The notes under the pieces are model-generated. The model saw nothing but the letters and a program-made list of their open reading frames with translations. It searched no databases and was not told the origin of the DNA. From Dunaliella salina (taxonomy: Eukaryota; Chlorophyta; Chlorophyceae; Chlamydomonadales; Dunaliellaceae): a stretch of DNA of 15,026 nucleotides. The translations under genes and the position numbers were made by a program. Shown here one piece after another: positions 9,463 to 15,026 of this stretch (the stretch's first letter is position 1; each line of letters opens with the position of its first letter). Location of the stretch: assembly GCA_002284615.2 (NCBI GenBank), contig MU070048.1:143144-158169 (forward strand). The letters run 5' to 3'.

Positions 9463-10354
9463 GTAGCTTGGGACACTTATCACTTGTCATTTACTTGAAC
9501 CCGGACTGCCAAATGTTTGAATTCTTGACAAACCAGAACAAACCAATCCTGAGTTAGTAGTACCTCGAACTGGTCCTAGCTAAGTAGCTCTGCATACCTA
9601 GTTTATGCAGAGGGGTGCCTTTGATGGGGTTCAAGAAGCAGGCACAATCCTTCCCAAAATGTCCTCCATACGCGAAAATCCAGCTTGGCCACCATCAGCC
9701 AAAAAACAGGCACTTACACTTGAGAGCATTGTTCAGGGGCTCGGGTGGAGGGGGCTGGAATATGCCCAATTTTGGCAGGGAAGTGGAGAGTAACAAACAC
9801 AAAACCTGGCTTCACCGCCCGGGCACAGTCTCAGGTTTTCACTTTCATTCCAGGGTGCGAATGCAGCCATCTGTACATGGGGCATGTGTTCAGGAGTGTG
9901 AACTGGAGCCAAATGTTGTGGTAGAATTCCCAGCTTGTACTGCCTGCCAGGAGCCACTCATAGCAATGATGGGCCCATCATCAGGCTGGGCATACCTGTG
10001 AATCATGCTGAGCGAGTCCTTACAACTAGCTTGCAGCCACACGTGGTGCTTCAATGGTTTGCATTTTGGAGTTAAATCCCATCTGGATCCACTCAGACCA
10101 GGAAACACATGTGCCAAAAGTCCAGAAGTAAAAGCGACATCTGATTGGCGACCACGATTTATAATTTCAAGGAGCTGAAATTTCTGGTGGAAAAACGACG
10201 CTGAGGGTCTTGGCTCATGAGTACGAAAAAAATGTATTTTGGTTTGCTGAATGCTTAGTGTACTTTGGTACAAGACCACTTTTTACAAGTGAGGAGTGTG
10301 AATTGTGGTGTGGGCTAGAAAGAACTGGAACATGCGTCTCTGTAAGTCAAGTTC
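9463..10354. other. Non-coding stretch with one perfect palindrome
   Basis: No gene or element recognised. A perfect 16-bp palindrome, ATGATGGGCCCATCAT, lies at 9966-9981. Confidence 0.5.
10346..10354. repeat. Target-site duplication, left (element at 10355)
   Basis: GTCAAGTTC directly before the left terminus. GTAAAGTTC follows the right terminus at 11004-11012, 8 of 9 matching. Confidence 0.7.
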
Positions 10355-11003
10355 CAGAGGTGGGCAACGGGCCCAAATTCCTGAAAATGTTCTTTCCCGC
10401 CTATATTTTCCAGATGTGACCAGACCAACCGTTATAATATAAATAAAAAACATTTTCACCAAAAAAATGATGAAAATTGGTTGACCCCACTCTCCTGGCT
10501 TCAGATCACCCTGAAATGGCCCACAGCTCCACCCTGGGACCATTTTTCTACCAAAATATTTTCTTAATAACCCTTATATGATATGCTAATATCCGCATTT
10601 CAAAAGCGGGAATGAAGGAGGCCAAAAATTGACCTTTTTGGTACCCCTAGTGCTGGATTGTCTCCAAGGGAAATGGCTGAAATTCAGTATCTGACCAACC
10701 ACTGGGTCTTTTCATTCCATTTTTTTGCAATGACATTTTTTTGGTTCGAGGACACCAAATCTTGAAAAACCACTCAATTTGGTACAGTGGCTGGTCAGAT
10801 GTGGGCAGCTGGGTGTCAAAAAGTAGGGTTCACGCCGCGGCTGATTAGGCACGTTGGCCGGGATTGGCAAGATTTAAGCTCAGGTGTGTGAACAGGTCAA
10901 AGTTACATTTTGGACCTAAGCTTTAATCTTGCCAATCCCTGCCACCATACTCAAGGAACATTTCAAAAGTACCCCTATTTGAGGCCTTCGTCGCCCACCT
11001 CTG
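10355..11003. mobile_element. Complete MITE, CAGAGGTGGGC termini (copy A)
   Basis: Left end CAGAGGTGGGCAACG and right end CGTCGCCCACCTCTG pair over 14 of 15 bases, and 9-bp near-identical flanks surround the 649-bp element. There is no coding capacity. The right half is full of internal inverted repeats. ATCTGACCAACCACTG (10689-10704) pairs with 10785-10800 at 15 of 16. GGGATTGGCAAGATT (10860-10874) pairs perfectly with AATCTTGCCAATCCC (10924-10938). The ends look hAT-like, but hAT usually makes 8-bp duplications and 9 bp is more usual for Mutator-like elements, so the superfamily is left open. Parts recur at 12417-12463, 12771-13433 and 14237-14588. Confidence 0.88.
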
Positions 11004-11012
11004 GTAAAGTTC
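11004..11012. repeat. Target-site duplication, right (element at 10355)
   Basis: GTAAAGTTC, partner of GTCAAGTTC at 10346-10354 with one mismatch. Confidence 0.7.
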
Positions 11013-11332
11013 AATTAGATGTGCAATGGTGCATTGAGTTCTAGCGTGTTTGGACGCTTGATTCTCGAAATTAGCGGCATGATGCAGCTTGACACTTTAT
11101 TGTTTTGTCAGTCTATGTCGGTTTTGCAAAATAACGGCAGAGCAGAAAAAGGTTTCACGCATTAGTGTCATGAGGTCGTGAAAATCCGTACAGGAGGAGA
11201 AGGGACCAAGTTGCCTGATGGAGCTGTGCCTTGCCGAATCCTGGCATGCTTTTTTTTGCTGTTTTTAATCTGTAAGCAGCAAATTCAAATTGGCTGACGC
11301 CCTCATCGTTCGCACAAAGCTGATATTTATGA
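11013..11332. other. Spacer between two transposons, nothing recognised
   Basis: No open frame of note, repeat or RNA gene seen. It is the target DNA of both the 10355 element and the 11341 element. Confidence 0.5.
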
Positions 11333-11340
11333 CTCTTAAT
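11333..11340. repeat. 8-bp target-site duplication, left (hAT element)
   Basis: CTCTTAAT, repeated exactly at 12314-12321 on the other side of the element. Confidence 0.92.
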
Positions 11341-11532
11341 TAGGGTTGGCCAATTCCCTCTTTTTATACGTATTTGTACGTATTATACGGCAAACGAATG
11401 GAATTTTTTGCACTAAATATACGGGCATACGGTATTGGCATACGGAACTGGCCAACCAATGTCTTTTTTTTTTCGCGTAATACAATTACGATCGTAATAA
11501 AATCCGGGNTTTTGGAGGCTAGTATTCGTAAT

Positions 11533-11573
11533 AAAATGGGCGATGCGCCCCGGAGGGGCGCATCGACCATTTT
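11533..11573. other. Strong 19-bp-stem hairpin, 3-nt loop
   Basis: AAAATGGGCGATGCGCCCC (11533-11551) pairs with GGGGCGCATCGACCATTTT (11555-11573) at 18 of 19 positions around the loop GGA. It lies inside the hAT-type element, upstream of its ORF, next to the palindrome ATTACGATCGTAAT at 11485-11498. It is not followed by a T run. It may be an internal inverted repeat of the element or the trace of a smaller palindromic insertion. Confidence 0.9.
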
Positions 11574-11643
11574 CACCCCCTTAACCGTTGACCGTCACCC
11601 CCCCCCCCCCCAAAAGAACAAGGAAGGAAATGAAAGGAAAGAA

Positions 11644-11883
11644 ATGCAATCGTCGAAAGTAAGGAAAGGCCACAGTGCTGGCGAATACAAGACTGGTTTG
11701 AAGCATGGAGTGAGCAACCAGTTCCATGATAGCTGGTTGCAGGAGAATGAGCGTCACTTGTGGCTTGAGTACCATGGCACGGATATTCAGGGTGTGTACA
11801 AGGCAAGATGCAAGTGGTGTGAGTCTGTGTTCAATTGCCACTATGGCACCATCAAGATTCATGAGCAGTCATTGGGGACATGA
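11644..11883 (+). pseudogene. BED-like zinc finger, truncated hAT transposase N-terminus
   Basis: The ATG at 11644 gives 79 residues; an open frame extends further upstream to 11374 but reads through the hairpin and C-run and is probably not coding. FHDSWLQENERHLWLEY (27-43) followed by CKWC (56-59) and IKIHEQS (70-76) is the pattern of the BED/TTF-type zinc finger at the N-terminus of hAT transposases and of domesticated relatives. It has the W-L-x-Y lead-in, Cx2C and a distal His. The protein stops right after this His, so the final zinc ligand and the whole catalytic domain are missing. Its position inside an element with 8-bp target duplications supports the family. It may still bind DNA weakly, but this is doubtful. 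Confidence 0.6.
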
Positions 11884-12186
11884 TATGACTTGGGTGCTTA
11901 GACCATCAGGAATAGGCGCATGGATGTTTAATTTTTTTGCTTGGGGATGGTGATGGTGATGAGCATTATGCTGGCTGACTTGCTAGTTAGGGACTTGATA
12001 TGACTTGGTTGTTTGGACTTACATACCTTGGACTGCATGGATATTGAAATTTATTTGGTTGATGGACTGGTCCGCACGCAATGCATATGACAAAAAGTTG
12101 TTTGTGCATGCAATGAAGTGCTTGATGCGCAACCCCGCCTGAAATGCAGCAGTGTGAGCGAAATATTTATGACCATAACCCGCCGC

Positions 12187-12242
12187 GAGGCCGCAGGTGG
12201 CACTTCTCAATGAAGAGGCCGCAAGTGGCACTTCTCAATGAA
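12187..12242. repeat. Two 28-bp tandem units in hAT 3' subterminal region
   Basis: GAGGCCGC[AG]-type units start at 12187 and 12215 and differ at one base (GGTGG versus AGTGG). They lie about 70-125 bp from the right terminus and could be duplicated transposase-binding sites. Confidence 0.88.
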
Positions 12243-12313
12243 GAGAATTTCCCTCAAAGTAATCAAATCTAGGTTTTGCCAAAACGAAAAAAAAGACACT
12301 GTGGCCAACCCTA

Positions 12314-12321
12314 CTCTTAAT
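12314..12321. repeat. 8-bp target-site duplication, right (hAT element)
   Basis: CTCTTAAT, identical to 11333-11340. Confidence 0.92.
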
Positions 12322-12416
12322 ACATGTTGTCTTATAAAGTAATGCCAATATTGGATGGTAGTTTACAAAAAAGCAGTGCCATGAGATCTCGTTGTTTAAT
12401 TTGGAGAATATTATAG

Positions 12417-12463
12417 CAGAGGTGGGCAACGGGTACAAGTTCCTGAAAATGCTCTTTCCCGCC
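12417..12463 (+). mobile_element. Isolated 5' end of the CAGAGGTGGGC MITE family
   Basis: 47 bases match the left end of copy A (10355-10401) at about 43 positions, from CAGAGGTGGGCAACGGG to TTCCCGCC. Similarity then stops abruptly. The next right-hand terminus (13433) is claimed by the element at 12771 through an exact target duplication. So this is a truncated copy, or a different element sharing only its terminal 47 bp. Confidence 0.8.
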
Positions 12464-12761
12464 AGGAGGCTAAGGAATCATAACTTTTGACACTCAAGGG
12501 GTAATCCTGTTGAAAATTATATGTCCCGAGTCCTGAGATCGAGAGCCATCAATTGGTATATGTATGGGTCCAATCGGAGGAGGTGGGGGGGGGGGGGGGC
12601 TGGGTCGAGGGGGTCTTGACTCTTTGGGACCCCCCCTCTAAAATTTTTCTGAGTCGCTTCTACGAAATTTTAAATATATCATCGGAATCCTGAGCTCAAA
12701 AACTGTCGATTGGCACCCTTTCCAAAGTGTGAGTGCAAAAGGATGGTCAGGTGTGATGAGT
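12464..12761. other. Unassigned stretch with G15 run
   Basis: No coding frame recognised. A G15 homopolymer lies at 12585-12599, with a nearby CCCCCCTC run at about 12631-12638. It could be the body of the element whose 5' end is at 12417, but no right terminus was found. Confidence 0.45.
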
Positions 12762-12770
12762 TGAAGTTTC
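12762..12770. repeat. 9-bp target-site duplication, left (copy B)
   Basis: TGAAGTTTC, repeated exactly at 13434-13442. Confidence 0.93.
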
Positions 12771-13433
12771 CAGAGGTGGGCGACGAAGCAAAAGTCTTGA
12801 ACATGTGAATTTTTTTATGCCAACCATGTTTGAATAATAAAACTAGATGGCTCATGAAGTTTGGGGCCAAACGGATCACCCCAGTGAGTCCTGGCACAAA
12901 CCTGGTTCAAATTTTGGCACTGAGCCTGCGCATAATGAGACACCACACCCCAACCAAAGCTTATTTTACCTTCAAAACACCGCAGGGGTGCTTCTTTTAT
13001 GAAGAGGAATCAATTGGTGTGCTGAAAACTCGATTTGGAGAAAGTTGATTTTCCACCTTTTTGGCACCCCCTGTGCTGCCATTTCTCTAAGGGAAATGGC
13101 TGAAATCCTGTATCTCACCAACCACTGGGTCTTTTCACTCCATTTCTTTTGCAATGATATTAATTTCATACAAGGACCCCAAATCACCAAAAAGCACCCA
13201 ATTTGGTGCACTGGTTGGTCAGATGTGGAGTTTGGGTGGTGAAAAGTAGGGTTCACGCCACGGCAAATTAGGAAGGTGCCCCATCATTGGCAAGTTTCAA
13301 GCTCGGGTGCGTTTGTAAGGGCAGAGCGAGCAGTACATTTTGAACCAAAATTTGAAGATTGCCACCTATGGGGCCTATGCTCGGTGAACATTTCAAAAGT
13401 ACCCCTTTTTCAGGCCTTCGTCGCCCACCTCTG
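12771..13433. mobile_element. Complete MITE, CAGAGGTGGGC termini (copy B)
   Basis: 663 bp with perfect 18-bp terminal inverted repeats CAGAGGTGGGCGACGAAG and an exact 9-bp target duplication. The right half (about 13050-13433) is homologous to 10640-11003 of copy A, while the left half is different, so the family is modular. Internal hairpins are kept at matching places: 13112-13127 with 13209-13224 (14 of 16), and CCCCAT...TGGCAA (about 13279-13292) with TTGCCA...ATGGGG (about 13359-13373). No protein is encoded. The insertion point is about 30 bp before the ATG of the zinc-finger ORF at 13472. Confidence 0.92.
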
Positions 13434-13442
13434 TGAAGTTTC
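13434..13442. repeat. 9-bp target-site duplication, right (copy B)
   Basis: TGAAGTTTC, identical to 12762-12770. Confidence 0.93.
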
Positions 13443-13471
13443 AACCGAATGGGCTGAGAGATAGTGTCTGG

Positions 13472-13986
13472 ATGGATGACTTAAAGTGCCCATACTGCAA
13501 CAGGCAATGTGACAATAGGAGCAATAGGGACAGGCACGTTGCAAAATGCATGAGTCAGAGGAATGCAGGCAAGAGAGCTAGGTATGGCCAGCAGAGCATA
13601 GTGGGCTTCCTGCAGCGGCATGTGAGCATGTAGGCTCACACATCCTGCAGCAGCATGTGAGCAGCGATGCATGTGGCTTTTGTGGCAGCACCTCATGCAC
13701 CCCCTACCTCACGCCCAATGGGCAGCCTGGCAAGCCCGAGGGCTGTGCTGCTTATGTTAAGTACTCCAGCAAGCCATGTGAGAAAGACAGGGCAGCTTGC
13801 AACAACCACCTCATGAAGTGCCCTGCTGGGTGCGAGGTAGTGGTGTGGAAGTACAGCCTGACAGCACACTATGCAGCCAAGCACCAGCAGCAGCAGCTGG
13901 CTGAGCAGCAGCCATTCGCCTTGGGCCCCAAGGAGCAGCAGCACGTGGAGAAAGTAGCTAAGAGCGTGCATGCGCCTCACAGTTAG
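13472..13986 (+). pseudogene. Cys/His-rich zinc-finger protein, split by 35-bp duplication
   Basis: The ATG at 13472 starts MDDLKCPYC with a C6-x2-C9-x12-H22-x3-C26 finger (CPYCNRQCDNRSNRDRHVAKC region), then a basic linker, and meets TAG at 13631. From about 13651 another frame is open to 13986. It carries a Cys-rich block (CGFCGSTSC and further Cys at codon positions matching 30, 41 and 48 of the piece from 13657), a C-x3-C-x11-H-x4-H finger with WKYSLTAHYAAKH, and a Q-rich tail. The two parts join in frame if the 35-bp offset between TCCTGCAGCGGCATGTGAGC (13608) and its near copy at 13643 is a tandem duplication. Similar Cys/His clusters occur in proteins linked to DNA transposons, but the family is not identified. 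A 29-32-nt intron is unlikely. Confidence 0.6.
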
Positions 13987-14236
13987 AAACGAGCAGCTTA
14001 GGTCATCATGCAAACAAGCATGTGATGCTCGAACGCTGTTTTTTGCTCATAGCGTCTGACAAACTCATTTCATGTATTTCTTGAAGATGCAGTTAGACGC
14101 AGAATTTGAAAAGGAGCAGATTGGTACCCTTGGTCTCTGGATTGGGGCACTGCAAGGGGGGTATTGGGGGTGGTGGGTGGGTCAGGGGCCTCCCGCCCAG
14201 AATTTTGACATGGTGTCCGCTACCATTTTTTACCCT
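13987..14236. other. Spacer, no feature recognised
   Basis: Contains a G-rich patch at 14154-14181 (GGGGGGTATTGGGGGTGGTG). No coding frame, terminal repeat or RNA gene recognised. Confidence 0.45.
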
Positions 14237-14588
14237 CTTCTTCCCGCCTATATTTCCAAATCTGACCAGGCCAACCATTATAATATAAATTAAAAACACT
14301 TTCACCAAAAAATAATGAAAATTGGTTGACCCCAGATCACTCTCCTGGCTTCAGATCACCCTGAAATGGCCCACAGCTCCACCCCAGGACCATTTTCTAC
14401 CCCAAAATATTTCCTTAATAACCCTTATATGTTATTCTAACATCCTGCAAATTTAAAAGTGGGAATGAAGGAGGTCAAAAATTGACCTTTTTGGCACCCC
14501 TAGTGCTGGAATTTCTCCAAGGGAAATGGCTGAAATTCAGTATCTGACCAATCACTGGGTCTTCTCACTCCATTTTTTTGAAATACAT
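14237..14588 (+). mobile_element. Internal fragment of MITE family (copy C)
   Basis: Closely matches 10390-10738 of copy A, including TGGCTTCAGATCACCCTGAA, CACCCCTAGTGCTGGA and the left arm of the 10689 hairpin. Both termini are missing. The match ends at the A/T-rich loop of that hairpin, CATTTTTTTG. Confidence 0.88.
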
Positions 14589-14865
14589 GCTTCGCTCAGG
14601 CGCTACGCGGGGAACCTGGGCCATCACTGCTGCTGTAGATCATTGCCAGATACAGGGAAACCATCACGAGCGTAAGCATGCAAATGTGCATTATTGCAAA
14701 ATATTGCAAAAAGAATTATGCCTGCATGACAAGAGCAAGTGGACAGGCCCAGAAGTTCAAGCTGAGCGGAAGCAAAGAGCAAGGGTCACAGAGCACAAGC
14801 AGCAAGTGAGGAAGAGAACAAAAAAAAAAAAGGTATTTCACTCAATCACAGCTGTTGCAAAGTGA
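14587..14865 (+). CDS. Small basic hypothetical ORF
   Basis: The ATG at 14587 lies at the junction with MITE copy C and encodes about 92 residues. Spaced Cys/His residues are at the start (DHCQIQGNHHERKHANVHYC) and the C-terminal part is strongly basic with a KKKK run encoded by an A12 tract. No domain recognised. The Cys/His spacing does not fit a standard finger. It is possibly a chance frame. Confidence 0.2.
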   Translation: MLRSGATRGTWAITAAVDHCQIQGNHHERKHANVHYCKILQKELCLHDKSKWTGPEVQAERKQRARVTEHKQQVRKRTKKKKVFHSITAVAK

Positions 14866-15026
14866 ACAAAAGGAAGCAAGCAAACGTTCCAGCAAAACCT
14901 TATACCTTACAAGCAAAGGCAACGAAGGAATGAAAGTGTAAGAACCGCTCATGGTGCTCATGGTGCGATTGTGCGCGCATGTGCGCCACCAGACCTCATG
15001 CATCATGGCCTCAGATGAATGCACAT
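14866..15026. other. Window end, nothing recognised
   Basis: No supported gene or repeat. The sequence runs off the window. Confidence 0.4.

Larger units (their letters stand above)
11341..12313 (+). mobile_element. Non-autonomous hAT-type element, 973 bp
   Basis: Termini TAGGGTTGGCCA and TGGCCAACCCTA are perfect 12-bp inverted repeats flanked by a perfect 8-bp duplication CTCTTAAT, the hallmark of hAT insertion. The left subterminal part carries several ATACGG/CATACGG words and an inverted second copy of the terminus (AACTGGCCAACCA, 11445-11457). Subterminal motif clusters of this kind are known transposase-binding sites in hAT elements. Inside are a strong hairpin (11533-11573), a C14 run (11598-11611) and a short zinc-finger ORF. 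There is also an imperfect duplication (GACATGATATGACTTGG at about 11877, GACTTGATATGACTTGG at about 11992) and two 28-bp tandem units at 12187-12242. There is no transposase catalytic domain, so it depends on a partner. N at 11509. Confidence 0.93.

Noticed and set aside
9615..10279. Overlapping ORFs of 128 and 129 residues on opposite strands
   Set aside because: No domain, low-complexity-free but unconvincing composition, and lengths are within chance expectation for this much DNA.
11374..11643. Upstream extension of the hAT ORF
   Set aside because: It reads through terminal-repeat-like DNA, the hairpin and the C14 run, so the open frame is probably accidental; ATG at 11644 is preferred.
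11598..12599. C14 run (11598-11611) and G15 run (12585-12599) as a functional pair
   Set aside because: Homopolymers are common in such DNA and the two lie in different elements; length may also be a sequencing artefact.
12417..13433. One large element from the 12417 terminus to the 13433 terminus
   Set aside because: The 13433 terminus pairs with 12771 by an exact 9-bp target duplication and 18-bp termini; 12417 lacks such a partner.
13622..13653. A tiny intron (GTGAGC to CAG) joining the two zinc-finger halves
   Set aside because: 29-32 nt is below normal nuclear intron length; a tandem duplication explains the same frame change and the repeated sequence.

Overview
The window looks like nuclear DNA of a repeat-rich eukaryote, most plausibly a chlorophyte green alga of the Dunaliella/Chlamydomonadales type. 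Reasons: moderate GC, a (TC)n microsatellite, a satellite array, decayed retroelement coding sequence, MITE-like elements, a hAT-type element, and no operon-like gene packing. The algal assignment rests on my recollection that the retroelement protein family around 719-3420 is abundant in green-algal genomes; it was not searched. I see no intact single-copy host gene, rRNA, tRNA or CRISPR.

Layout. 1-455 is the end of a 182-bp satellite array (2.5 units). 455-744 holds two minus-strand scraps of a retroelement protein. 719 to about 3545 is a plus-strand, heavily mutated element. In order it has a PCIF1-like methyltransferase-type domain with an HPPY motif, an RNase H domain with all four catalytic acids still encoded, a CCHC-like knuckle, and a C-terminal PD-(D/E)XK-like nuclease. 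Stops and frameshifts break it and no reverse transcriptase is visible. Its 3' tail is followed by a (TC)n tract and by diverged copies of the same tail (about 3974-4135, 4740-4795, 4889-5022). 5023-10354 is gene-poor; only weak exon candidates can be offered.

10355 to the end is a nest of DNA transposons. Two complete elements (10355-11003 and 12771-13433) have CAGAGGTGGGC termini and 9-bp target duplications. There is an isolated 5' end of the same family (12417-12463) and an internal fragment (14237-14588). A complete 973-bp hAT-type element (11341-12313) has TAGGGTTGGCCA termini, an 8-bp target duplication and a truncated BED-like zinc-finger ORF. At 13472-13986 a Cys/His-rich zinc-finger ORF is split by a 35-bp duplication, and one MITE is inserted about 30 bp upstream of its first ATG.

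The most unusual signals are the methyltransferase-like, RNase H and nuclease architecture in one mobile element, and the MITE family whose internal hairpins keep their fold although the stem sequence differs between copies.
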